64,000 nt of DNA from Diprion similis (lineage: Eukaryota > Arthropoda > Insecta > Hymenoptera > Diprionidae), in assembly GCF_021155765.1 (NCBI RefSeq), contig NC_060114.1, positions 14,579,501 to 14,643,500 of the forward strand, written 5' to 3'. Within the stretch, counting starts at the first letter, position 1; each line of letters starts with the position of its first letter. This document shows positions 1 to 11,005 of this stretch, one piece after another. The notes beneath the pieces were generated by a model that worked only from the letters and a program-made list of their open reading frames with translations, was not told the DNA's origin and did not search any database. The position numbers were made by a program, and so were the translations under genes.

Positions 1-522
1 TTGCCCCAAATCGAGGAGCCAGCGACGGACGTCAACCAAATAATGGGGGCCCCCGTACATCCGTTAATATCAGCAGCAGGCCTGTTCCCACCAATTTCAG
101 CAACTATTGGCAGCAGAAATTTGTACGTAAATAATATCGTCACTGTATAGTAGAACCTTTGAGATTCCCTGTCACCACTAGACAAGCCCTTAAGAAAATT
201 CATAGGCAGGTTGCACATTGCTTCAGTGCCAGAATTGTAAAGGTATGAAGATTCTACTATACTTCTATAGCGTTCGAAATTAAAAACTATCATCGGATTC
301 TGTCTTATTTACAGCGATAAAAATCTGAGACGAACTGCTAGTGAAAATAGTATGGTTAATTACAGTACGAGCTTCCAGAAAAATAGCACCTGACGATCAA
401 AGTACGACCTGCAGTATCCCAGGCAACACATGAGAACTAACACAGTCGATTATGAGGATGAAGATGATGCGGAAGTCGAAGTAGAGTTAAGTGGAACGAT
501 TTTTAAACCACTGAACAGATAA
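1..522 (+). CDS. C-terminal exons of an unidentified gene (partial at window edge), with possible readthrough extension
   Basis: The gene enters from outside the window and I do not recognise the family. Frame 1 is open from base 1 (40 codons, including PVHPLISAAGLFPPISA) to a donor at 122/123 (TT|GTACGTAA). An acceptor ending at 314 (TTTACAG) resumes the same frame at 315-393, ending in TGA at 391-393. The frame then stays open for 42 more codons to TAA at 520-522 and encodes an acidic tail (DYEDEDDAEVEVEL). The TGA is followed by C, the leakiest context for readthrough. Alternatively, an acceptor ending at 422 (TATCCCAG) would join the first exon to 423 in the same frame and skip the TGA. 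The exon calls rest on frame continuity and splice signals only; no homology was recognised. The gene is tail-to-tail with ELP6. Confidence 0.5.
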
Positions 523-2001
523 TGAGAATTCAGGGTATGAAGATATCACATATGTTGCTAATTAATGGGAATGCTAACAGAGAATACAAGCAGAGATCGT
601 TTTAGACAACATTAACCAAATAAGTACATGAGCTGGTTTCGAAAAGTGCAGCTCAACTTGATCGCACAAAGCGTATGTATCTAACGTATGTATACGTACG
701 TATACTTCACTGACTTTATTATCCCTAATTAGGGCAACATATCATTTACCTCCATGCATCAAAGCCGGTAGATTATCTTTTGACTGTGTACCAGAAATAT
801 ATTTGAACAACAAGAAATTTAGTCCTTATTTGTTATGCAATCAATGATAAAGTATCTCGAGTGTCAAGCCAAATAAATGCATACCTGAATTCAATGCCAC
901 CACTATCGTGAGATTGTAGTTTAACTCAACACTGAATACAATGCAATAGGAAATTTAAATTTGATAGACAAAATTCTAGTTTGGTATAATCCAGAGTTAA
1001 CACTACACTCTTCTTAATGAAGAGATTTTAAAAAATCAGTAGTCTTCTCTTTTGTATCATAGTTTAAAACAACATAATGCAATACCTGCATACATACAAC
1101 GTACGAACTTCAATAGTATACATATTGAAATGCGCTCAATTACAGTTGATGTTGCAGTACATTAGTACTTGGATTGTTATTTTTAGTTTATCATCATAAG
1201 TACTAGTTTCTCGTGTATTTTTTTTTCCATCAATTTATCTATACACGAGAATACGCACCAGCAACGATACCAATTGATCTTCTATGAATCGAATAGAACG
1301 AGATGCTATTATGATTATCGTTCTTACATTCTTAACCGTCGATCAAGTTTGATGTGTTGAAACTTGAACAACTTCTGACCAATTGTATGAACTAATTTTT
1401 GCAGGTCAAAAACTTATGGAAGGAAAATTCAATATTATATTAAGATAAATAAAATGAAAGTGCATACGGCAGTTTGACGAGTTTTTCTTTTTTTTTTTTT
1501 TACTTTTTCCTATATTTCAATAAATACACATAACGTAATAAGTGGGGTAAAAATGTTGAACGGAATTGTAACAATAAAAAAAAAAAAAAAAAAAAAAAAG
1601 AAACATCAAATCAGTGACACCTGTATAATACATCGTTTTCTTCTGTTGTTTTCTCGCTCAAAAGTAACTGTTAAATTTGCAAATGAAAATGATTCCAACA
1701 ATGCCTGCTGTCGCATTAATGTTTAAAAATACTCGTTACTCGTCTTTATAAATTGCACAACCGTCGCGTTCAGAATAAAACGAATCTCAACAGAGCTTCT
1801 TATCCATAAAATAAAATGACGTTTAAATATTGTTTTGCGGTATATGAATAGGTGAAAATTTCAATCATTGACGACGGTAGGCAAAAGAAGAGATGGAAGA
1901 GAAAAAAAATAACGTGGAAAAAACGTATGTAAAAGCAAAAACCGCGACAAAGAACGCGAACAAAGTCAAGAAAATCTTTGACACGGTTCTTTTAATAAAT
2001 A
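523..2001. other. Convergent 3' UTR/intergenic region
   Basis: This stretch lies between the stop of the left-edge gene (+) and the stop of ELP6 (-). It holds AATAAA poly(A) signals on the + strand at 1448-1453 and 1519-1524, a T-rich run near 1490-1500 and an A-run near 1575-1600. I see no supported coding region. The short + frame at 1893-2102 overlaps the end of ELP6 antisense and is not credible as a gene. Confidence 0.5.
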
Positions 2002-2856
2002 CTACGAGAGCGACGACGAACCAGGTGCGAACATTTTCACTTGACGATCTAGCAACTTGTACAAATATGTCGTCTTCTCAGCCCAGCGATACTTCCTCCT
2101 GACTTCGTCGACTTTCCACCGAATATTTATCTTCCCTGAAACATCATTAGCATGCCCAGTACTCAATGGCTCGACACTAACTATCAAATCGGACATGTGC
2201 TTCAGCCCTATAGCTATCATGTCGGGCTGGCAAGTGTCAGGATCAGCTTTGTATGTGTGGGTCATAATGCAGACGGAAATCATTGGCTCAAATTCCATTA
2301 GGGATCTGAGATACCTGACGTAGAACCAGACGTCTCTCAGGCTGAGACTCATGTCGAACAAATGGCTCAGATCGTCGACTATAACATTGACCGATCCCAT
2401 CGACTTGAGCATTTCGTGGACCTTGTTTCTAACGGGTGAAAAAAGCTGGCGTACAAGCGTCGTATCTAACTTCATTATATCCGGGATACCGATATTCTCG
2501 GTGTTTGTGATTTTTCGATCGGTTTTTGTCAGGTCAACATTTGCTGCGTCCACAGAGTCGTGTCCCAGATCCTCTACGTTACTCGCAGCTATTTTCATAG
2601 GCTCGACGACCGTCACCTGCCCTCTTTCTTTCAAAACCTTCATATTGTAGCCAAGCTTCATTCCTACGTTGTGGTAGTGGCCGAACGTGTTGTGGAAAAG
2701 GACCAAGCAGATTCCCTGGCTCTTTTGCAGGGAGCCAGAAACAACAGCGTTTACTATAAAATTTGCATCGCTTCCATGCTGCTCTTCTATCAGTATTGTT
2801 TTACCACACATGTCTACTCGATCAATTCCCAGTGCGCTGCATACAGAGTCAGTCAT
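2002..2856 (-). CDS. ELP6: Elongator complex protein 6 (ELP6)
   Basis: This is a 284-residue single-exon reading frame; human ELP6 is 266 residues. ELP6 belongs to the RecA-like ELP4-ELP5-ELP6 hexameric ring of Elongator, which modifies wobble uridines of tRNA in the cytoplasm. Like its family it shows no Walker A loop. Diagnostic segments are the FHNTFGHYHNVGMKLGYN block near residues 54-71, followed by KERGQV, the VNVIVDDLSHLFDMS beta-strand/acidic segment in the middle, and a C-terminal YLYKLLDRQVKMFAPG that matches the family's final strand (human YQYKIQDKSVSFFAKG). The ATG at 2854-2856 is chosen because an acceptor-like TTTTTTTAG lies just upstream on the same strand. A short non-coding or few-codon 5' exon is therefore possible. 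Divergently placed from DIC, convergent with the left-edge gene. Confidence 0.9.
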   Translation of the reverse strand: MTDSVCSALGIDRVDMCGKTILIEEQHGSDANFIVNAVVSGSLQKSQGICLVLFHNTFGHYHNVGMKLGYNMKVLKERGQVTVVEPMKIAASNVEDLGHDSVDAANVDLTKTDRKITNTENIGIPDIMKLDTTLVRQLFSPVRNKVHEMLKSMGSVNVIVDDLSHLFDMSLSLRDVWFYVRYLRSLMEFEPMISVCIMTHTYKADPDTCQPDMIAIGLKHMSDLIVSVEPLSTGHANDVSGKINIRWKVDEVRRKYRWAEKTTYLYKLLDRQVKMFAPGSSSLS

Positions 2857-4503
2857 TTCGTCGATTTTGTTTCTAAAAAAATAAGGAGACTGAAATTAAC
2901 TGACAAATTCAACGGGGAAAGAATTATAGTTTGGAAAATACAATTTCCAAATTTCAACAACAAATCTATACGTCTTGGCCAATTCATTGACAAGTGATCT
3001 CTATCATTTAATTAATTACAAGACAACGTGATGGAATTTGATTTGGTTATTATTTATGAATATACAGTTTTACGAAAATATTTAAAATCCATTTATTGAA
3101 AGACTTATGAAACTCTGTTTAGAGAAAAGGAAAATTATAATTCAGATTCTCAACTCTCTAATATTTGTGGATTTATAATTACTGAATTCGAGTGGCCGCG
3201 TGTAGCCGGAAAAGAATCCAAAGTATTACGCACCTGTCTGCTTAGTTTTGTGATAGAGACGCGGTGAACAACTTCCAGTGTTTTTCTTCTGCCGGTCAAA
3301 CCTGTTCGAAAGTAATATTCGATTGTTAAACAATACTTGTTAAATGCGTTTAATTTATATTCGATTTTGACAGTACGTCCCTAACCTAACCTAACAAAAA
3401 TTCGAACGCGTGCACAGTTCAAACGATTTTGACAGTAAGTTATGAGTAAAAACATAAAAGTGAAAAATAACTATATTTCCATATTTTTTCACCTTTTAAT
3501 TTTTCGAACGTCGGGTATTTCCGTCAGCGAAAATTAAATTTTTAGTGAATGAAAGTTATATGCAGGAAAAAAAAAATTAAAAAAAAAAAGTAAAACTGTC
3601 CGCTGATGAAGAGGTATTTCTTGGCTGTCCAACTTATTGGCGTGCATGTGTACGTCTATACGTGTGGTCACATGTGTGATTATGCGTGTGTATCACAGTC
3701 TTTCACTCCTCGTGGTTGTGTTCTCATCGACCACACTCCCACCTGCATGCTCCACGTTTCACGCGGAACATGAAAGCGAACGCGAGTCGTGAACACGGGT
3801 GTGAATGTGCCTGCCGTCAGCTGTTTTCAACGTTCGATATTGCTCTCATTGTCAGTGTTGCCACTTTTGAAATAATAGAATTAGTGATGAAATCATTCAA
3901 ATTAATCTATTACTTTTTCATTAACATTAAGTTCGCATATTATTTATCCGAATGCTGCAGTTTTCTAGCGTTTTCTCCCTCCAACATTCTTGTGAAATTG
4001 ATGTATTGCATTGTTGATCATCGTTGTCCAAGGATTACCTGTAATATATACCAAATGTGCAACGCGTGCAAGGCAATTAGCTACATCATACCGCCTATCA
4101 AAAAGGCTATAAAAATCCGATAAGAATAACAATTTAAAACCGATTAAACGTCGATCAGCAGAACTTTACCTTCTGAGATGAAAATATACAAAATTTATAT
4201 CGGTATGATAGACTTTTTGTTCTATATCAAATCACTCTTCTACAAAATATTTCATTAACACTCCTCCATAGAAAATAATTTTATGGGCTTGTTAATTGGA
4301 TGTATCTTATAATTTGTAGACAGTCAATTATGAGCTTGCAAATTTCCTACGTTTCCTTATAGGTAATATATTTATTTCATTTTCGATCCATGATTTCGTA
4401 CGATATGGAATCAAAAGTATGGTGGTGATACAAATCATTAAAATGTTTGATAAAAATATATTGTTTTAAGAGAGTGCCCTTGTCGATTTCGACGTTCCCG
4501 AAT
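2857..4503. other. Intergenic, upstream of ELP6
   Basis: No supported gene. This region should hold the ELP6 promoter. It has three tandem CCTAA units at 3380-3394, homopolymeric A runs near 3570-3590, and a GT-rich, slightly GC-richer patch around 3640-3850 that could be a transcription start region. The + frame at 3686-4123 has no recognisable domain and is treated as chance. Confidence 0.4.
3380..3394. repeat. Short CCTAA (insect telomere-type) run
   Basis: Three perfect CCTAA units, the complement of the TTAGG telomere repeat of most insects. It lies about 520 bp upstream of the ELP6 start. It is too short to be a telomere remnant with confidence; short runs of this kind can arise by chance or as promoter motifs. 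Confidence 0.4.
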
Positions 4504-4801
4504 GTATCTCCAAATATCAAAGTCCACGTATCTCAATCGCGAAAATGGGTTAAACAGCCCCATTCTATACACAATTCTGAACAAAATCACTCCATAATAT
4601 TTTCATTTGACGCAGAAATAACGAAATGCCACGGATTCTACAAAATTGCAATAGTAAATTTGTCGAATTCATGCCATTTCTTTGCTTCTACGTGGAATGA
4701 AAATGTATCAAACTGTTTTTGTTCCGAATTGTGTACAGAACGAGGCTGTTAAGCCCGTTTCCGCGGTGAGATACGTGGACTTCGATATTTGGAGACGTAT
4801 A
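4504..4801. mobile_element. MITE-like element with ~55-bp terminal inverted repeats
   Basis: The left arm (4504-4560, beginning GTATCTCCAAATATCAAAGT) is the imperfect reverse complement of the right arm (about 4744-4801, ending in GATATTTGGAGACGTATAC). Both arms contain the shared core TCCACGTATCTCA and, further in, GGGTTAAACAGCC (GGGCTTAACAGCC in the other arm). The arms enclose about 185 bp with no credible coding. The structure is that of a non-autonomous DNA transposon or foldback element. No target-site duplication could be assigned, so the superfamily is unknown. Confidence 0.65.
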
Positions 4802-7796
4802 CCCCTCCCCCCCCTCCCACCTAAATTCAAAGGTTCGTAGATTCGAAGATATAATTTCGCTCTGCGGTTGGCAGCGCTGGCCCGAATCGTAGCAGATGGT
4901 TCGAGAGAATGATCGATTTAAATTCGAGATGTGGCGGGGATTTCGTCATTCTTCGGATTTTATCGTTAAAGCTCCATATTTAAGCGAAGCTATGGGCAGT
5001 GATCTCCGTGACCTGGCCGAGCGAGGGTGTCAGTGTCCGTTGAGGGAGAAATCCAGACCGGGCTGTTCCGTATCTATGTTAAACGACTTATTTTGACGCA
5101 AAGCAATTAATTGAGTGTGTGTCTGTGCGTGTAAGTCATTTGTTTCACACGCTTATCTAGTCATTACTCAACACCGACAACTCACGTGTCATTTGTCCGT
5201 AGGTTTATCAATTATTTGAGTTCGTTGCCTGCTGCAGGGAAGTTGTTGTACCTAAAATGTAAGTATCTCTGCACATTTTTTACTCACGATTTTTTCTTTT
5301 TAAAGAATATATTAATAGCAAAACTTTGCGTCGAGCTGCCTCCTGTAATTAATATACATTGTCAGATTTATACGTAAAATGTCAATTAACGATACCTGCG
5401 TATTTCTCAATAATAATTCGCATCTGATATGCAGACATGAACTGAATGAATTTTCGAAATATATCTAATCAAGGTCACGGGGGAAATTATCAATTGCGAT
5501 AATCATTCGCTCGGTCGGTTAATTCGATGTCTACTAATTGTGATACTTGCATATGATAGGATCGTGTGCGCGTATCTGATTCCGGCATAAAAAGAAGAAA
5601 AAACAAAATACGACAGGCAAAAAAAAATACAAAATACGACAGGCAAAAAAAAATACGAAACCCGCGTGGTAAAACAGACACGGACACGAGATATCGTGTT
5701 TTATGCAGGTATGAGAGGCAAGGTCATAAATCGCTCGGTGCATGAACTATAAGAAAATTATTATCACGTTCACCTAGCAAACTGGGAGTAGATCAGTGAC
5801 TCGGCACATTCAATTAAAATTCATATACGCGAATGAGACGAAATTTATTTTGATTATAAGATGAATTACAAGCTTTACATATTAATTAAATTAAGCTAGG
5901 TATATAGACTCGATTTAAAAAATAATTCTCAATTATCCTCAAGCAGATCAAACAGAATTGTTTAGAAGTAATTTAATTTCACAGTCAATCGAAGAACTTC
6001 TTTTATTTGATAATCTCAAAATATGTATGACAAATGATTGTAACTACGTTTTGTTTATCCACCTGTATTACGTTGATATTTTACCGTTGACTCTGATGTT
6101 GCTTTATTTAAAACCCCTTTATGTCTTATATGTATTGTAATTTCTTCTTATGCTTTGACGATCCTTTGGGCATGAATAACGTCCATAATCGAGATAGATA
6201 TAGCGTATTCAAATATCGTTATAAATCTAGCCATACTGATATAAGTATTTAGCAATATATTAACTGAAATTAGATAAACATTGCGATTGAAAAAGGGACT
6301 AATCCGTCTGAAGGAATTTTGTTTACAACCCAGTTTAACAGTCTTTCCAAGTATATAATCAAGTTCATGTCAGGATGTCTGATAAGACTTCAAAAACGCA
6401 CCTTCACTATGTTCAATTAAATATGTTTATCAAACCACTTCCAACATTAACAATTTTCTTTTCTTTTATATATCCGGAAACATCTTGTTCATTCTACATT
6501 TTAATAAATTGTACTTCTAAAGACCGTTAAACACAAAAATAAGAAGATAATGATTCATAAAGATAAGAATCGAACTTGATATTGTAGGCGTTATTATTAG
6601 GCAGAACTTAGCTGTACAACTTATCTTTCCCTAGAGTCTGAACTGATCTCCGACCTGTAGATTAACATCGAATTTACGTTTTATCAAAGAATGAACTGTG
6701 CATGTTGTTTACAAAAACTTGTGTGTATCCTCAGATTAAAACTTGCAGTTGTGCACTGAATTTCAGTTCAACTCTCACAATGTTTCTCAAAATATCACGG
6801 TCGACCCTAAAAGAAAAAGAAAAGATAGTGCCTATTTTTACCAAAAAATAACAAAATGATATTTTCAGTTCCTTCAATAACAATACCTATGAATAACATT
6901 TTTATAATTTCCATTGAATGAAGCCTTGGACTAAACTCTCACTGACTTTCCCTTAATGTGATTCTTGATCTCTGACCAAATCACAGTCGTTCAGACTTGT
7001 GCGATAAGCAGCTATTTATTTTCTATTTCTACACTAACACATGAAATATTTCCATTATCACAAGAGCCTTTTATACCATTATCTTTGATTACACGTAATA
7101 AGTCAGAAGATTATTTCTATGATGTAATTTATCTTGCATCATATTTGAATGTCAAGAGTATTTAGAAGTCAGATGAAAAGCCAGAGATCAAGTAGAAACG
7201 AGTACCTTTTGATAGGAAATTTTTTTCTCAATACAAAGACTAAAATTAAACTAATGGCTGCAGAAAAATTTGTCATTATCTCTGAAAATATGAACAACTC
7301 AGGATTGAAAACTTCCTCAGTTTCATTGCTTATGCCGTAAGCAGTCTGACGTACTTGCTAATTTTTTTATTTACACTAAAGCGTGAAGAATATTTATGAT
7401 GCGTTTTACATAAAGCTGGGAAAACACTTCTTGCAACTGTCGCGTGATTATTTTGTATTAACAGGAATTGCAGTTGGTCATAGATCACTTCTTTTGTGTA
7501 CCGAACAAAAAGCTCCTACAATTAACACTATTCTTTACGAATATCGATATTCTTTTCTTCCTCGTCTCATTCGTTCCCCTTGATTTATAGGACGAAAAAG
7601 ACGGTAAAAAATTGAATCAATCGTAAGACAGCTTTTGAATAACGATACTCATATAGTTCACTGTTTAATGTTTATAATTGTACGAAATTTTGAAATACAA
7701 ACAAATGAATGTCATTCTCAATAATTTTAATTTCAGTTTCTCATACCTAGTGTTCTTGCCAATAGACGAACGTAAGCGACAGTAATTTTTTTAGAA
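4802..7796. other. Intergenic, upstream of DIC
   Basis: No supported gene. A moderately GC-rich patch at about 4850-5100 follows the MITE and might be a distal transcription start or 5' UTR exon for the carrier gene; this is inference only. The open frame there (4896-5096) has no known domain. The rest is AT-rich. Confidence 0.35.
5603..5660. repeat. Two-copy ~28-bp tandem duplication
   Basis: The motif AAAATACGACAGGCAAAAAA occurs twice in tandem, followed by a third partial copy (AAATACGAAACC). It is a local slippage-type duplication in non-coding DNA. Confidence 0.7.
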
Positions 7797-10451
7797 ATGG
7801 TTAAACAAAATCAAAAACTATCCCGCTGGTATTTTGGTGGATTGGCTTCCGCAGGTGCTGCATGTGTCACCCATCCGTTGGATTTGTTGAAGGTACAGTT
7901 GACATTAAGAAAAGAATTTTCTTATTTTTTGTCCTCAAAAATCCAGAGAAATTATTTTTCAAGAAAATTATTTTTCATTACCAGTGTGTGTTTTTTCTTC
8001 TCTCCAATGCAAAACTATGAGAAAGAAGCATGTACAAAATTTTTGTACCTTTGACGTTGAATTATATGCACTTTCCATCGTCTATTATAATCAATCAACT
8101 ATGAGTTTGCAGTTTCCAACTTTTGACGTCAAGTGTTATTGCAATTTCTTTTTCCATGCGACATTTTTTACACAAACGTAGTTGCTATTTATATTTAAAG
8201 AAAATCTGTATAGTGGATAGATACTAAAATATACTTTTCCAAATATAACAGTTATGTAACTACGTCGGGTTGCGCAATCAACTTCTGATCTTTCCAAAAA
8301 TAAGTGTAGTCATTATAAAGATCTATCAGCTGTAAAATCTATTTGACTATTCAGCCGTATGCAGAATTCAGGATGGCGAGCATTTGGAAGTTTCAATTCA
8401 TCCAACTTTCAAATCACAACATTTATTTTAGGAATCGCATCTTGTCAACAGTTTCTCTAAAGTTTTGCTGCACAGAAATTTCCTCGAAGATATTGTATTG
8501 AATTGAGTCGTTCTTGGGAAGAAAAAAAAATCCAACATTAATCTAACTTGAAACTTTGTCTGGAAATGAATTTTTCAAACACCTTTATAGAATTTTTTTC
8601 ACAGAAACTAACACCATGAATGGTGAGCTCTGGTCGTATTTTTAATCCTACGAATGTACATCCATCCTCAGCTTACGTAACTTAATTAATTTAATAATGT
8701 CGCGCGCATCATTTTATATTCACTATTTATGTTAACGTGCATGGAAACACTGACCTATTGTCTCAAATTTTGTACAGAAAGGTATCAGCTGACAGTCGTG
8801 TAATATAATTAACATAATCGCCCCCCTTTACCTTGAACTGGCACGAATGTATACGATTTCCCAGATAATCGTTTTAGAAATCTGTTAACGAGATATTAGA
8901 TGCTGATAGACCGTAATCGTTAAACTTACAACTTAGTCTTATTAGCTTATAGAAAATCATGTTTCAGTGAACTCATGTACAATGTATTGAGTAGATTTAT
9001 TCTCAGTTGTTCACATGCTTGGTTTAGAAAGAGCAAGATTCAAGATTAGACGGTTGAAAATTGTTGCTATCGTTAGATAAAAATGACAGAATTTTTGGTA
9101 AACGAGAAACTTCAGAGTTTTGTTGTTAAGATTGAAATAAACTTCACAGGTCCATCTACAAACACAGCAGGAGGGTAAATCATCTGTATCGAAAATAACT
9201 TTGAAGATAATCAAACAACAAGGCGTTTTAGCACTTTACAATGGCCTCACAGCTTCCCTTCTACGCCAGCTCACTTATTCGACAGCCAGATTTGGCTTTT
9301 ACGAGGTAATTCCAAATTTTTGTAAATATCCAAGTTTTCCACAGTTGCCGGTTTTCGGTAAGGGAATGATCGAAATGAAATTTCTGAAAATTATCATCAT
9401 TTTATGTTATAACATTTCCGCCTTACTTACCAACTGTTTGTTCAATCCACAGGTGGGAAAACAAACTCTGGAAACTCCAGGCTACAGTTCGCCTTTTCAC
9501 CAACGATTATTATTGGCTGGCGTTTCAGGCGCTGTCGGAGGAGTTATCGGTACTCCTGCAGATCTTATTAATGTACGAATGCAAAATGACATCAAAGTAT
9601 CGCCCGAGCTAAGAAGAAAGTAAGACAAATTTTCATATCTAATTCAACTGCGATGTCAAAGAAAATTCAAATTCATAATCTATGAAACTGGTGACTAGAC
9701 TCATCAAAGTCCATTTAGCTGCAACGATGAGATCCCTTTTTACAGTTACAAACACGCGTTGGACGGCCTGTTCAGAGTATGGAAAGAGGAAGGCTTTCTC
9801 AGACTTTTTAATGGTTGCTCAACTGCGACCAGCAGAGCGGCCCTCATGACTATCGGACAGTTAAGCTTTTACGATCAGATCAAAATGCTATTATTACAAT
9901 CTGGCATGTTCACTGATAGTCCGACCACACATTTTCTGTCCAGTTTATCAGCGGTAAGTGTTTGACGAAGTTTTGCTGAAAGTAATAGTTTTCATTGAAA
10001 TTTTATAATCAAAATGAGTTGAAATTGTAAGAGGTATGTATCATTCTGTTTTAGGGTGCGATAGCGACAACTTTGACTCAGCCTCTGGATGTCCTCAAGA
10101 CTAGAGCGATGAATGCCAAGCCTGGAGAATTCAAGGTAAGTAATACGTTAAGAATTCTGAAATTGCAAGAAGAATTTTGTAAAATGTGATTAATATTTCA
10201 GAATATGATCGATCTCATACTTTACACTGCTAAACTTGGACCTCTGGGATTCTTCAAGGTGAATTGTGGAAATTCAGTCAACTACCACCAAAATAAAAAT
10301 TTAATTGAACTTTTATTTGATATAATATGTAAATATTTGTTTCCAGGGGTATATACCTGCATTTGTTCGACTGGCGCCTCAAACAATCCTGACGTTTGTT
10401 TTCTTGGAACAACTGAGAACAAATTTTGGTTTCACACCTAAACTTCAATGA
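7797..10451 (+). CDS. DIC: Mitochondrial dicarboxylate carrier (SLC25A10 family)
   Basis: An inner-membrane carrier that exchanges malate or succinate for phosphate or sulfate. Seven exons: 7797-7892, 9150-9305, 9453-9619, 9746-9953, 10055-10135, 10202-10258, 10347-10451. All have GT/AG borders and keep frame, giving 289 aa, the usual size (human 287). The three mitochondrial-carrier signatures are visible: PLDLLK at residues 27-32, PADLINVR at about 119-126 and PLDVLKTR at about 219-226. Family-typical segments are WYFGGLASAGAACVTHP at the start, LYNGLTASLLRQLTYSTARFGFYE, LFNGCSTATSRAALMTIGQLSFYDQIK and GYIPAFVRLAPQTILTFVFLEQL at the end. The malate/phosphate specificity comes from the family, not from direct evidence. 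Intron 1 is 1.26 kb and AT-rich. Convergent with DGKE. Confidence 0.95.
7893..9149. other. Intron 1 of the dicarboxylate carrier gene
   Basis: AT-rich intron of 1,257 bp from donor GTACAG to acceptor TTCACAG. No coding region, structured RNA or transposon was recognised in it. The open frames running on from exon 1 and antisense to exon 2 are chance. Confidence 0.7.
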
Positions 10452-10970
10452 GAAACGGCAATAGGAATACAATATTAATCTAGGTTTACGTAAATATGAT
10501 TATCAAGTTCAGCGGTATTGGAACGGGCAGGTGTTTCCAGCCTGCTTGTGTGATTCGGAAGAGAATATATCGAGTTATCGATGTATCAGAGAGGGAGAAT
10601 TTGACAAATAATCATTTCTAGCGAAATTGTAAAACTTGGATGTTCCGTGACTAAAGTTGACGGAGAAATAATCTGCACTAGCAAATTATCATACCGTATG
10701 ATGCGATTACCAAAAATGATTACCTGTATGCATAGGTATATAGGTATACAGTGTCTGGAGTATAGGTACAATTGTTTTTAAAAGGTTTTATCGTTATTAA
10801 TTTAGATTAAGTCTACGGGATGGACTTTGGTTTATATCATTAATCATTTCATTATTCAATATATTCCAGATGTGCATTCCACAAAACATTATTTTTGCGT
10901 ATATGCTGGCATATATAATATATACATGGAAATACTTTTGTTGATATTTATTTGGATATATACGTACCAC

Positions 10971-11005
<35 letters not shown>

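Noticed and set aside
2057-2997. Several + strand frames across ELP6
   Set aside because: They are antisense to a well-supported ELP6 coding frame and show no family resemblance.
3686-4123. 145-codon + strand frame with several Cys/His
   Set aside because: No ordered zinc-binding spacing or known motif; the second half is AT-rich chance sequence.
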